From Phoronis australis (lineage: Eukaryota > Phoronida > Phoronidae): a stretch of DNA of 26,050 nucleotides. The notes under the pieces were generated by a model. That model was not told where the DNA came from. It ran no database searches and worked only from the letters and a program-made list of their open reading frames with translations. Of the stretch, positions 8,618 through 19,402 are shown one piece after another. The position numbers were made by a program, and so were the translations under genes. The stretch spans positions 347,545 through 373,594 of the forward strand of contig NMRA01000048.1 in assembly GCA_002633005.1 (NCBI GenBank). Direction: 5' to 3'. How positions within the stretch are numbered: position 1 is the first letter of the stretch; each line of letters begins with the position of its first letter.

Positions 8618-9694
8618 TTATTTCGAATCAAACGAAAACGTTATGTTATGAATGCATACTTGTGCGTTCCCGGCCATGCAGTTCAAGTGTTCAGTCCGGT
8701 CTTCTGGGCAAATTCTGCCGTTTGTCGGAGTGACGCAGTCGGGTCCTACAGTTTTTGGAGCTTCATCGCACTGGGCCATGTCTAGCACCTTAAGATGTCG
8801 AAGGTAGGGCAGCACCTGTAGTAGGTTTTCAGGTGTTTGGGGGCCAGTACAACACCACACGGGCACTAATCTGTGATTTTCAGGCGATACGGGTGGGAAA
8901 GGAGCTGACAGCGGCCAGTTCTCCGCCTAAAGATGGCGACTTGTTATTACCGGTCTAGTTAGTTGATATAGCCTTCTTCAGTCCGAAGACGTAGACGTTA
9001 ACTCCAGGCATTTCTTAAGTGGCTTCATAGCAAAGTCTATACCTCTCCATTGATGGGTGGGTTATTATGTTCCAGTTTGCTTCCTGCCTTAGTGAGTGCT
9101 TCCTCGTTTCCGCTGATATTGCAGTGGGGGAACCCCTTGCAGCAAAACAGTGGTTGTGTTGCTGAAAATTATCTCTGCTTGATGTATTGCCAAAATCTGG
9201 TCTCTTCCTCTCATCTGGAGATCGGCAGCCTGTGAGGAAGACTGTCTGATCCAGCAGTCTTGTTTGCTGGTTTAGTGTCTGGGCTGCGAGGTACGCGGAG
9301 TTTGCCTCAGGTCGGTAGTTGGTGGAGTGAAAGCCTGTGGCGATGGGCTTGCGTAGAGAGCTGCCGTCTGGGTATATGATTAATGCCCCACCTCTCTCAT
9401 TTCTAACAGCATTCTCAGCAGAGCTATCTGTACAGACTTGGGTCCAGGTCGTGGTGCGGTAGTTTCTGTCCTGTTTTTCCAGGATCAGGGGCCTTCAAAA
9501 CCGCCCCAGTGTCTGCTTCGCTCCAGTCCCAGGGAAGTTAAGGACGATGGAGGAGCGTCCAGTGACCATTGCACAACGCCATGGAGAATTTGTAGTGGGT
9601 AATGGTTGAGGGTAGGTGCTGGTTGGTGTATCTGCTGAAGCACCTTGATTAGGTGGTTTGGGCTCTGCCTCTTGATGCGGTTTTTGGTTGGTGC
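8618..9694 (-). pseudogene. Non-LTR retrotransposon relic: RNase H and C-terminal part of ORF2
   Basis: Minus strand, 3' half of a broken ORF2. After a thumb/connector-like piece (NRIKRQSPNHLIKVLQQ) comes an RNase H domain. WTQVCTDSSAENAVRN holds the first catalytic Asp, GFHSTNYRPEANSAYLAAQT the Glu region, and VFLTGCRS sits where TDCRS is usual (second Asp replaced by Gly). After a frameshift HCNISGNEEALTKAGSKLE follows, where the last catalytic Asp of the EADxLAK motif has become Leu. Further on, RRTGRCQLLSHPYRLKITD then CCTGPQTPENLLQ correspond to the zinc-knuckle-like C-terminal region of Jockey/I-type elements. At least three frameshifts and the lost catalytic residues show it is dead. 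It continues, across the inserted DNA transposon, into the reverse-transcriptase part at 11304-12200. Confidence 0.8.
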
Positions 9695-9697
9695 TTA

Positions 9698-11300
9698 TAG
9701 TCTAGACGCATTTCCTGCAAAGAGCCCTGTATAAGGTTCTAGAAGCATTTTTTAGTAAAAGTTGGGAACAAGACTTTTTCACACAATCAAGGTATGGCGA
9801 ATTCAACTAACCCTGTTCCCAAGCCGAATTTTGCATTTTTGACCATCTAATTTGCATAAACAAAATGGCGGCCAAATAGTCAAGTTCAGATGTATTTTTG
9901 TAATACAAATCACCATATACCATTTAAAAAGGTGAAATGTCTCACCTGTATACTTCTAATAAATACTTCTTGAGCAATAAATCACTTATCAATACTAAAA
10001 AATGCAACTCTGAAAACTAATTATGCAAATTAGGTGCCGCCATTACCATACAATGTAATTTGCGTCTTAAGTTTGTGTTCCTGCAGGCTAACTTGAAAAA
10101 TGAGGTGTTTATACTTATATTTTCATGGTCAACAAACATGCTAAAGACATTTTTGGAGCAATTTATTTCATATTTATTGGGTTATAGATGTATACTTACA
10201 GAATGTGGAAAAAATAGTCTTTAATCTGCAATGCTCGTCAAGCAAGGTGTCACTATTTTGATGGAAAATAGGACAAATGTTCACACTATCCCGTTATCTT
10301 CCATTCATAAAAAATCAATATAGTTATTGTTATTGAAGGCATTAAATTCTCAGTTGCATGAATTGTTTTCAGGCCTGCTGAACACAGTTTTAGCATTCAC
10401 TTTTTGGTACTTTTTAACATGCCTAAAGCCAGGCAAATCAAACTGTTTGCATACAAGGAATCTGATCATCATTGTGCTGCTGGCATGAGCATAATAATAT
10501 GCATTGAAATCCATATTTCTTGCATTTGCATTGTCTGCTGTTGCGTTGTTTCTGGCATGCACATAATACCATCTCTAGGCAGCTGTCTGGGATAGAACTA
10601 TGTGTCATCAGTATGGGCTGCAAGCATAAGTTTGTGTGTNNNNNNNNNNNNNNNNNNNNNNNNNNNNNNNNNNNNNNNNNNNNNNNNNNNNNNNNNNNNN
10701 NNNNNNNNNNNNNNNNNNNNNNNNNNNNNNNNNNNNNNNNNNNNNNNNNNNNNNNNNNNNNNNNNNNNNNNNNNNNNNNNNNNNNNNNNNNNNNNNNNNN
10801 NNNNNNNNNNNNNNNNNNNNNNNNNNNNNNNNNNNNNNNNNNNNNNNNNNNNNNNNNNNNNNNNNNNNNNNNNNNNNNNNNNNNNNNNNNNNNNNNNNNN
10901 NNNNNNNNNNNNNNNNNNNNNNNNNNNNNNNNNNNNNNNNNNNNNNNNNNNNNNNNNNNNNNNNNNNNNNNNNNNNNNNNNNNNNNNNNNNNNNNNNNNN
11001 NNNNNNNNNNNNNNNNNNNNNNNNNNNNNNNNNNNNNNNNNNNNNNNNNNNNNNNNNNNNNNNNNNNNNNNNNNNNNNNNNNNNNNNNNNNNNNNNNNNN
11101 NNNNNNNNNNNNNNNNNNNNNNNNNNNNNNNNNNNNNNNNNNTTTGTTTATGCAAATTAGATGGTCAAAAACTCAAAATCCAGCTTGGGAACAGGCATAA
11201 TCGAAATCAGCACACCATAATTATGCTAAAAAGATAGATTCTCCACTTTTACTAAAAAATGCCTCTAACATGCACATTTTCCAGAAAAGCGTCTAGACTA
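9698..11300. mobile_element. TIR DNA transposon (non-autonomous or gapped) inserted in the retrotransposon
   Basis: The left end TAGTCTAGACGC (9698) and right end GCGTCTAGACTA (to 11300) begin long terminal inverted repeats of about 160 bp, which pair through to TTTGCATAAACAAA (9851-9864) and TTTGTTTATGCAAA (11143-11156). Other matching blocks are TTTTTAGTAAAAG, ACCATCTAATTTGCATAAAC and the GCTTGGGAACAG block. The element is flanked by TTA on both sides (9695-9697 and 11301-11303), as expected of PIF/Harbinger target duplications (TWA), though a two-base TA duplication cannot be excluded. No transposase is visible in the 1.1 kb that can be read; the rest is an assembly gap. The TIRs differ by several indels, so insertion is old. 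It interrupts a retrotransposon ORF whose two halves lie on either side. Confidence 0.8.
10640..11142. other. Assembly gap (503 N)
   Basis: A run of undefined bases lies inside the TIR transposon, immediately next to the inner edge of its right inverted repeat. The gap probably reflects the assembler failing on a repeat. The true length may differ from 503. Any transposase ORF fragment could be hidden here, but the visible left interior has none. Confidence 0.95.
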
Positions 11301-11303
11301 TTA

Positions 11304-12200
11304 GGGTTTGGAATGCAATGGATGTGACACGAGTCTCTTTATCTTCTTGCTCTTTCTCACGAATTTCTCAGTCCGCCTTCTTTCTAGTGAAATTAAGCCT
11401 ACCGTCCTCTTTATATTGCCGTGATGGGGTTGGTCTTCGTGTCTCCTGTGATTAAGCGTCGGCTAGAGAGAATTCTGGACCCTGGCTAAGTTGTTTGCGT
11501 TGGTTAAGGCAGCAGTAAACCATGCGTTCGAGGAGTACTCTCCATCTGGGGTTTGACAGTTCAGAGCCTGTGTAATCCTGCTGTCAAGATCTTCATGTTA
11601 GCGCCACCTAGTACCAGGCAGTTTCTTCATCACAGCAATTTTCTTAGTAGCTTTGCTGTGCATGGCAGCAATGTGCGGGCACCGAGTAAGCCTTTTTGTC
11701 CAGTTTAACCCCGATGAAGGTTGGGGTTGCTTATTGGGCAATTTTATGGCCTTCTAGCTGCAGGGAGAAGAGAAGGGCACGTGGCTTCGGTTCTGGCTCC
11801 GCTAATCGCGACCACTCACACTTAAGCCCAGTCTAAGATCAACTTCATGACTTTCTACAACCTGCATGCCGCTGTGGTGATGTACTCTGCTTTTGTCCAT
11901 GCAGTCAGGCCGTCTGAACGAAGCGTCCTTAAAATGGTCAACAATTTCATCCATTAAAATAATAAAGAGCGTGGGCGCAATTACGCTGCTCTGGTGTACT
12001 CCTCCTCAAATCCTAACCAACGTGCTTTGCTTGTTTGTTCGCCCAGCTTTATTGGCGCTGATCTTTGGAGCTGGTAACTTAATCCGCACAGGCATTTTGC
12101 CGCGTGCTTGTTTTTGAAAGAGCTCGAGCAGCAGACCTTCCTTCAAGACCTTTACGAGCTATTCAACACCATACGTGAATTGTATTACAGCTTGTTGCTT
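11304..12200 (-). pseudogene. Non-LTR retrotransposon relic: reverse transcriptase part of ORF2
   Basis: Minus strand, upstream half of the broken ORF2. From high to low coordinates the frames give VLKEGLLLELFQKQARGKM, SVIAPTLFIILMDEIVDHF (reverse-transcriptase block 4, normally GxxQGSVLSPxLF), then WSRLAEPEPKPRALL, PTFIGVKLDKKA, HIAAMHSKATKKIAVMKKL and KKIKRLVSHPLHS. These are the palm-to-thumb segments of Jockey/CR1/I-type reverse transcriptases in the correct order. The YxDD catalytic box is missing, probably deleted between about 11880 and 11930. Many stops and frame changes are present. The last readable segment runs up to the TTA target site and resumes as APTKNRIKRQ in the other half, which fixes the two pieces as one element of which only the 3' part of ORF2 survives. 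Confidence 0.75.
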
Positions 12201-13679
12201 AACCGGCGCGTGTACACTTAGTGTATATACGACGTCGCATACCCACACGCCAAAGAACATAATGGCAACAAGATGAGTTCGTATACATGAGATAAATATT
12301 CACGGAAATCTGACCGTTTATCTAGAAACTATTTTATAACACAAATGATGGTGGATACAACTTCCTCCACGCAATTTGGCTGCATTTTATTTTTTAGTGT
12401 CCACTGGTAGTGGACTAGGGTTAGAAATAAGAAAGTACGGTGGGTTGTCATGTTTAAGCAAGCCACATTTGTTGTCTCGTAACATATGTTCCACGGATTC
12501 AATTCTTTTATATCAGATTATATTAGGTACAGGCTTTCTGACGCTCTTAAAATTCCTTAACAATTTTCCTTGATTGTTTCCCAATTTTGAGTGTTTCCCT
12601 AAACCTTTCCTGTTTTTTCATTCTTTACGTGATGTAGATCACATGACAACGGGTCTATAATATCGGTAACTGGAAAAGAATGACCAGTTACACTTGAGAT
12701 CTAGGTGTTGCTCCTGTTCACTCCTTACGGACATTCGTCAGCTACCACCCATGTCACCATGTAGCATTCCGGGTTTGGAGTTGCTTCGTACCAGGCTGGT
12801 ATGTCCTCATGATCGTACAAGATCTCGCGAGATATAGCTGAGTATTTTCAATGACACTACGTGATTTTGACTAGAGTTTTGATTGTCGCCGTAAAACAGA
12901 TATTGAACTCTACCCAGGGGTGTATACCACCTGGCCATCAATCTCTCCAATATTATGGACTTCTGTTCTGTTGCATTGGTTAACTATAAGTGACTCTTGG
13001 TCCACCAGGTTGGAGTTCTTGGGATATACGAGCTGGTATCTTCTGTCAAATTTTGCATATAAAGCTATGTTCTTATGTTCTTAGATTTTTAGTTTTTCCC
13101 AGGACACGCATTATTTTGCCTGTAGAACCATCTTCGTCATTTTGAACTTGACAGCACGTTCTGTTTTATTTTCTTATTTAATCTCGTTTTAACCAACCCA
13201 TATTTTGTTAGCTTTCACTATAGTGCTTACCATTGTGGTCATAGCTGATTGGCAGAAATATAATGAATGGTCTTACATCTGAAAAAGACATAGACTTACA
13301 TTCCGATACAAGCGCATGGCTTTATGTCTGGGAACGTTGGATTCAAAGTATTCGTAGGAAGTGCATACTTTCTCGTATAAGACCATGTGTTTTAAGTTTC
13401 ATTTAAAAGAGAACAGATGATTTCATCAGAGAGAGTAAAGCTTTTTCTATAGAAGGATATCAAAAAACTCACTTTGCAACATTAAACAGTGATGTAATTG
13501 TACTTTGAATATATCGACTTCAGCGCACGCAATCGCAATTTCCCACACGCAGCCAAGGGTATTTAAGCTTTTCCGTCGATGTATAGATGGCGCAGTAGTC
13601 AAGTCCTCCCTCATTAGCATATCAAATTTGCATGCTGCAAATGGGAGTTTTCGAGATTCTCGTCAGTTGTTACATCGAA
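12201..13679. other. Stretch without a supported gene
   Basis: Only short ORFs (65 codons or less) and no protein motif I recognise. An ATTTGCAT octamer-type motif lies at about 13626, roughly 55 bp before the ATG at 13680, and could be a promoter element of the gene model that follows, but this is weak. Confidence 0.4.
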
Positions 13680-14340
13680 ATGGCGTCCTTACGTGAGTTT
13701 GTGATAAAAAATCTCGTTGTGACGGATTTTATCCAGCAAGGAAACTTCTGTGAGACACGTTTGTCTCGACTCCGTTTAGTGAAGTAATATTTGAGGAGTT
13801 GTCCGACCTCTTCCATGAACTAAAGCGGAATATTGCGGATCGAATCGCCAGGAAACAGGTGACGAAGAGCGAGGCCGACGTAGTGTTTCGCGCACCAAGT
13901 GAGGTCATGCTCTGCGTGAGAGAAAGTTCACAGAAAATTTATTCGACCATCTGTTGCTACCACAATTGGACTTGAGGAGTAAATACGACACTGACTTGCA
14001 ATGCAGTGCAGTGTGCAATGCTGCTTTTTGAATATGCACCGCGAGCCCTCTGGCTTCGTCACCGTGTCCTCAGCTGGTGGTGCTGCTGTTAGTACCATTA
14101 CAGCCACTACCAGCACTGAAAGCACCAATGTCGGAAGTAGACAGAATCTTTTTCCCGGCCTCAGTTTAATTAGTCGTGCCTCTGGACTCCCACCCCAGCC
14201 TGATTGGGGTTTACACGTACTGGCAGGTGGTTGTATTGGAGAGATGTTCCGTATATACAAGAAGAACAGGGGTGATGCATCATACAATCAGAAAAGAGAA
14301 ATTCTGGCTGTTGTGACCATTCTGCAGATGACAAAAAGAA
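13680..14340 (+). pseudogene. Putative first exon of an unrecognised spliced gene, with frame breaks
   Basis: ATG at 13680 (GAAATGG context) opens MASLREFVIKNLVVTDFIQQ and stops after 35 codons. The next frame continues coherently (FSEVIFEELSDLFHELKRNI, then ADRIARKQVTKSEADVVFR), then a third frame gives RKFTENLFDHLLLPQLDLRS. From 14001 the first frame is open again with a Ser/Thr/Ala-rich linker (GFVTVSSAGGAAVSTITATT) and a more structured end (GEMFRIYKKNRGDASYNQKR). It ends at a consensus donor, AAAAAGAA|GTAAGT (14340/14341). The changes of frame mean either several indels (a decayed gene or poor assembly) or wrong frame choices on my part. I recognise no family. An acidic, helical N-terminus followed by a Ser/Thr linker is all that can be said. 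Confidence 0.35.
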
Positions 14341-15571
14341 GTAAGTTTTATTTTGATATCCTGGGAATAAAAACATGAAATTGGGAGTTATAAGATTATT
14401 CATGTCCTTTGTTTTGTATTAATGGTCATATGACTGGGTCTAATTCTCATCAATTCCTGTTATTGTCAAAACTGAATTGTTGCAAACTTTCCTCAGTTTA
14501 CTCTAATGAACCTCATTGCAAAGCAGGTGACTTTCTCAGTGATTGAAAGCAAAACGATGTCCATGATTAGTTTCACAATAGAAGAGTATGCGAATCACAA
14601 TATTCACAGGTTTCTTTTGATATCGGGACAAGCTGAACATAGGCATTTTTAAAGATGCCATGTTTCATTAAAACCGTGAAGATTTGTATTTTAGCAACTG
14701 CTACCCAATGACTTCCTGGAGAACTGTGAGTACAGAAAAAGAAACAATTGGTAAATAACATAAAATAGTAAAACTAGTAAAACTAAAACGACGAGCGTCG
14801 GTACTAAAACATATTAAAATATCCCCCACGTTTAGAGCGATGCACTCTTTGTCAAGGGTGTGCTACAGACTGCTTAGTACATGTAGATGGATTTATAATA
14901 AAATGGCACAGGAGACCACATAGTGACATACAATTGACAATTTGCTGTTTTAAAGAAAACACTACAACTGAAAGCTTAAAATTAAATGTGAACATACAAA
15001 ACCCCAGTAATTTCAAATATAATGCAATTGTTATTTGATAGTAAAATAAACAAATATAAAAAACTGTGCCTTGTTTCATTTGGGCAACAATGAAATTTGC
15101 ATAAAAACAGTCTCGCAAAATGAGACTTTCGCGATACAGTAATTTTAACTGGTTCTGGGATGGTTTCCAGTACATTGATATGGGAAGACCCAGGGTAGTT
15201 TGTAAATTAGTACTTCATTTGCATATTCACTATTTAATGAGATGATGTATCTTTTAAGTATGTAGTTCGACTTTTTTGTACCAAAACGCAATTTGACATG
15301 CAACTTTTCTTTGAATTGCATATTTAAGTACTAAGTACTAAATTAGACAAAGGATATGTACACAACAAACACCCATTTAAGTGCATGACTTGACTTTAAG
15401 TGAAGCATGCTAGCATATGCCACATGAATATGCCTTCAGGATGAAAGGACCTTAAAGAATTTTTTTATTGAAAAAGTATACTGTACCCAATGAATGAACT
15501 TTCAGTTTTACTTGTACAGTACTAGTTCAGTGTTGTTCTTGTGATTTCCTAACTTCCGTTTTTCTATCTAG

Positions 15572-15719
15572 GCTTGGCATCCTTCTTCCAGTACAGCAGA
15601 AGTGCAGAGAAAGAGGTAATTTACTGTACCTACACCATTCCTTCTTGCCATTTCGGAGCAGGCTGGATAATTCCATACGAGAAGAGTTCGTTGGTAACCA
15701 TAGACACAAAATCGTGAAG
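15572..15719 (+). other. Putative internal exon of the same unresolved gene
   Basis: A 148-bp segment bounded by a good acceptor (TTTTTCTATCTAG before 15572) and donor (GTGAAG|GTGAGC after 15719). One frame is open through the whole segment (LGILLPVQQKCRERGNLLYL, then HHSFLPFRSRLDNSIREEF and GNHRHKIVK) and joins in phase 0 to the open frame of the exon at 16056. The frame that continues from the exon ending at 14340 instead reaches a TGA at 15716-15718. The two joins are incompatible without an indel upstream, so the gene model is uncertain. Confidence 0.35.
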
Positions 15720-16055
15720 GTGAGCATATGACAGATTTAAAATAAGAGACTAAATCATGCCACAATTCAACCTTTCCCTGCCTCCTTATGTTAGATTATG
15801 TGAGACTAGGTGGTAAAAGACTGAATATATATATTCACTAGAATATCAAGCCTGTCACAGTAGTACTTGATTTAGGAATGAGATGTAAAGCTTGGGGTTT
15901 CCAGGTAGTGGTAGATTTCGGAATGACCTGTTATGTTCACTAGTCCTGCTTGTGGGTCCAAATCGTGCTGCCGATACATCATCGCTAAACATCCTAATTG
16001 TGAGCTTCTGGATATCCCTCACACACTTTAAATTTTACCATGTTTCCCTTTGCAG

Positions 16056-16319
16056 ATAATACAATCCAAGGTAAAAGATGATATAGAGTTAGTGACAATG
16101 GGTGTGACAATTACAAAGTCAAGACCGACAAAGTCATCCTACATTTTTGATTATCGACTTTGTAAGAACAATTCTTGTCGTAAATATACCAATGCACGTA
16201 TTGGTGGTTTCCTCAGAGGAGAGGCAGGCAGAAGCTTTGAAGGCAGAGGTATGCGAATAAAGGGCACCGTGGGATTGCGTGATGAACTTTATCGTCAAGT
16301 AGCAGTTAATAAAACGTGA
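16056..16319 (+). other. Putative last coding exon of the same unresolved gene
   Basis: Preceded by a strong acceptor (TTTCCCTTTGCAG at 16043-16055), this segment is open for 87 codons to a TGA at 16317. It reads IIQSKVKDDIELVTMGVTIT, later YIFDYRLCKNNSCRKYTN and a Gly/Arg-rich stretch (RGEAGRSFEGRGMRIKG). It continues the open frame of 15572-15719 in phase 0. An AATAAA overlaps the stop region (16309). No domain is recognised; the basic, Gly-rich end could bind nucleic acid, but this is only composition. Confidence 0.35.
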
Positions 16320-17536
16320 ATTAAATTGATGTATATCATATCATTTGCTCAAATTGTCCAAACAGTTTTCTGTGATCTGTTTCTAAATTTGTGTAGCAAT
16401 TGTCCTTGTAGTGTTGTAGAGCACAATAGAATACTCATGTACTTTAAGAGTTATTGTTGTTGCATTTTCCAGATCTATGAATATCACAACCATTATGATA
16501 TCACATTAACTCAGCTAATGTTAAACAACAAAATCAGTCATAATAATGCAAAGTACACCAATAATATTTGCACACAGAGAGGTGCTATTCGAACCAAAAA
16601 AATGCACTTGTAAAATACTTGAAGCAGTCTTATCATATTCAGACCACTAGTAGGCATGTTACTACTGTGACTATGTCATAGGCAGTACATTGTTGTGTCC
16701 CTCAGTCCTTTTTTGCTTTTTCCTGAGTGGAATCTCATGGGTTGCAACAGTACCCCTGACCTCTCTATGCAGTTTCTTTGTCAGCACGGTATGTGGAAAA
16801 TTTACTTATGTCAGCTATCTACTTGGTACTTGTACTGGCTAAAAAAGTTTCAACAGCACTGCCCTTCAACTGCAGTGGAGAAATGTAGTTGAAAAAGATT
16901 GAGAGTTATAATACACATACTATATTGTGGTTTTCTCAAAACTAGTCAACATGTTGTCATTAACGTCACTTCAACTACACACTGTAGTGATTTACACAGG
17001 AAATCAACAATATCATAGCATTTCTATTATAATATTAATCTTTTATCACACATACCTCAAAATTGGTCTTACAAAATTATATAAATATATTTATAGGGAA
17101 ATCAACAAAACAAATCCATTGAAAATTTCCAACGACTTACTTTTGGAATGTATTAGACTAAATCATCACTGAATCATAGACAATGTATTTAGGACTGATT
17201 GATAGTATAAGTCTCTCACAGGAAATCAACTACAGTATGAAAGCAATTTCTACACTAATCATAGACATGTATTTTCATTCAAAATACTCATTGGTCAGAA
17301 CAATTGTATGTAAGTATTGCCCATTGACACTTAGTATGCCCATTTAAATCTACCTAAACACTACGAAAATGTACTGGTTCTGGTAAAGATCCTTTTGAAA
17401 TAACACAAATATAGAAAGAAAAGGTTCAAAACAAAATGTCAAAATACTATCACATCAGACAACTATCAACCACAGACTTTGTAAATCTGAATAAACTATA
17501 GTGACTTAATAACCTTCAGCACTGGACTTAATGATT
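16320..17536. other. AT-rich stretch without a supported gene
   Basis: Possible 3' untranslated or intergenic DNA. The ORFs here (at most 95 codons, e.g. 16326-16613) are AT-driven and carry no motif. Nothing else is seen. Confidence 0.4.
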
Positions 17537-17801
17537 TCATTCATGACGTTTCTGCTTGCTATGCCTGTAGAAGGAGGCACACTGTTTGCATGGCATGCCA
17601 CATTTACCACAAAAAGGAGTGTCCTCGTGCTGTGACGCAGTGTCGCATCAGGCTTACTCTTTCCGTGAAACGTTGATCACAGATAGGCCACTGAATCGAC
17701 TTGGTTCCTGAGCACGACTGCTTCGAGCTGTGTTTTATTATATTGGTAAAAAAGCTCTTGGCGCATGCAACGCGTAAATCACAGGGCTGGTAACGCGTCA
17801 A
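17537..17801 (-). pseudogene. C2H2 zinc-finger remnant (two fingers, frameshifted)
   Basis: The minus strand reads WPICDQRFTERVSLMRHCVT, a C2H2 finger in which the first zinc cysteine is Trp, followed by a linker-like ARG. After a one-base frameshift near 17615 it continues TPFCGKCGMPCKQCASFYRH then SKQKRHE and a stop at 17537-17539. The second finger keeps CxxC-x12-H and a second His five residues later. The linker position matches the usual TGEKPF between tandem fingers, so the pieces were once one frame. Upstream on the strand the frame is open to an ATG at 17801 but without further fingers. Either a short decayed zinc-finger gene or the last exon of one; the lost cysteine and frameshift favour decay. 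A sequencing error could explain the frameshift alone. Confidence 0.6.
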
Positions 17802-17814
17802 CCACAGGGCTGGT
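17769..17814. repeat. 23-bp direct tandem duplication
   Basis: Two adjacent 23-bp units, 17769-17791 and 17792-17814, differ at two positions: AACGCGT, then AAATC or CAACC, then ACAGGGCTGGT. The duplication lies at the 5' end of the zinc-finger remnant and includes its candidate ATG region, so that ATG is probably not a genuine start. Confidence 0.7.
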
Positions 17815-18562
17815 AAAGGTCTTGTTTTGTTGTAGTGTCACTGTATTTTATTGCCATGTGGTCATACTAAGTCGATTTCTTAGTTCCTGAACGAGGCTCC
17901 ACAACACACACACACACCCTGTTGTGACGTGCAGCAGTTGTACTACTCTTTTTGAAGGCGTGGACGTTAACAACGTGAAGGACTCGTCGTGTGGCTACAG
18001 TTCAACTGAAAAAAATCAAGTGCATTCACTTATGTTTGTTAGACTAAATCTCACTTAGAAATAATGAAAAAACGATGAAATGTAATTAATAATTAACCTA
18101 TCAACTAATTCAGGCTCCGTATTATTCTAAACTTATTGACATAGTACCGTAACTTGAACGACTATTCAGGCCAATGCAGATAAAAAAATGTAGTTACGTT
18201 CACGATCGCCATAGAGAATTAACGACATCGTTCCCGATCGCTGTGTCACCCAAGGACCTGCTTGTATTGGTAAATATCTCAAATTGTTTCACAAATCATA
18301 ACTAACAAAGATGTCACCAGGGACGATTAAACTATAAACGTCACGCGTTTCTTCTTAAGAACACTGGAATAGCTAATAACAAGTAGAAATTGTCGATTTT
18401 ACGAGGCGCAAGGCATTTTACCGAAAGCCATTGCTTTCTGAGCTCTTTATTTTAAAAAATAAGCAAAAGCCAAGTATTATTTCAGATCCACAACAAAGGT
18501 TACACTCTGAAGCTTTTCTGTGAGTAGCGTTCGTACCAAAGTGGCCTCTATTTAAGCAGAAA
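17815..18562. other. Stretch without a supported gene; cluster of CGATCG motifs
   Basis: No coding signal. The hexamer CGATCG occurs at about 18208 and 18234 and again at about 18588 and 18607 in the next feature, which is more often than expected in AT-rich DNA. A short (CA)n run lies at about 17906. No other structure is recognised. Confidence 0.35.
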
Positions 18563-18793
18563 ATGATGGTGCAAGGTCTTGTTCTCGATCGCCTTCCGGG
18601 CGTTCTCGATCGCGTGTTGGCCGGGATGTATCGTGTTGACAAAAGTTTGAAGTGTCAGAACCATAAACTGAGCGCGCGGGAGGTCTATGATTCCTGTTCT
18701 TCTTCAGTTGACGAAAACATTGCTATTGGCATAAAGAACGACCGTGAGAAATTCATTTTGATGTGGACACCTGCATCCAAGAATAAATATTAA
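18563..18793 (+). other. Short unassigned ORF (76 codons)
   Basis: Open from ATG to TAA with balanced composition, reading MMVQGLVLDRLPGVLDRVLA at the start and a mixed polar remainder. The first part is made by an internal near-duplication (GTTCTCGATCG twice, 19 bp apart). No family is recognised. It could be a first exon or chance. Confidence 0.2.
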
Positions 18794-18906
18794 TATGGAC
18801 AGCTTGACACAAACGCAATAGTTTGAAAGCGTATAATTATGTCAATAGATATTATAGTACCATGCATTTTTCATTAATTTATTACTCACGGTTTCGCTCC
18901 TGTTCT

Positions 18907-19260
18907 TCAAAGAAAGCAATCTTTAAAGCTTCCTTTCCTCTCCGTGTTCTCCTCGATATCCTTACCGTCGCATTCATCTATAACTTCAGTCAACTTCTCA
19001 ACGGAAAATTTAACGTCTTTAATAAACGATAGCTCAACACTGAGTTTTCTCAAGCTCAACTGTCAAATCATTCGCTAGTTGTACTCTTAATATCTCACCC
19101 TCTGCGTTTCGTTTCTTTGACGTTGTTTGAGGTTGCGGTATCGTGAAACAACGCCGTCGGGTGAGAGAAGTTGCACCGGATAATTGATATTGGCTGCAGT
19201 TCTTTCCTTTAGAGTGCCCGGATTCAACTGCGCCGTTTTCTTGGCAAGTTACCTTGCCTG
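18907..19260 (-). pseudogene. Possible relic of a P-element/THAP-type transposase gene (coiled-coil segment)
   Basis: On the minus strand one frame gives QLLSPDGVVSRYRNLKQRQR then NETQRVR and stops; a nearby frame continues LANDLTVELEKTQ, and then VELSFIKDVKFSVEKLTEVI, DECDGKDIEENTERKGSF and KDCFLEEQERNR. A basic segment, then an acidic helical segment, then a GSFxxxFxEEQ-type ending resembles the coiled-coil region that precedes the catalytic part (GSFxRLFWEQQ) in P-element-like transposase proteins of invertebrates. No THAP zinc finger and no catalytic core is present. The pattern match is from memory of the family style and is weak; the coherence of the frames is the stronger evidence that this was once coding. 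Confidence 0.3.
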
Positions 19261-19402
19261 CCTAATTTTTTCTGAGCATTGAAGACATCGACCTTCTCCT
19301 GCGCTAATCAACCTTTTATCTGCTATAGAAATGTTACGCCTAATTTTCTACCATTTCAACACACTTTGTAGCTCTCAAGCATATCCCGGGCCTGCTGTAA
19401 GT

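Noticed and set aside
10520-11237. Long open frames across the N run
   Set aside because: They exist only because undefined bases contain no stop codons.
14852-15175. 107-codon minus-strand ORF
   Set aside because: Lies within the putative intron of the unresolved plus-strand gene, AT-rich, Phe/Leu/Cys-rich, no domain.
17900-17922. (CA)n run as a microsatellite
   Set aside because: Only about seven units, too short to be notable.
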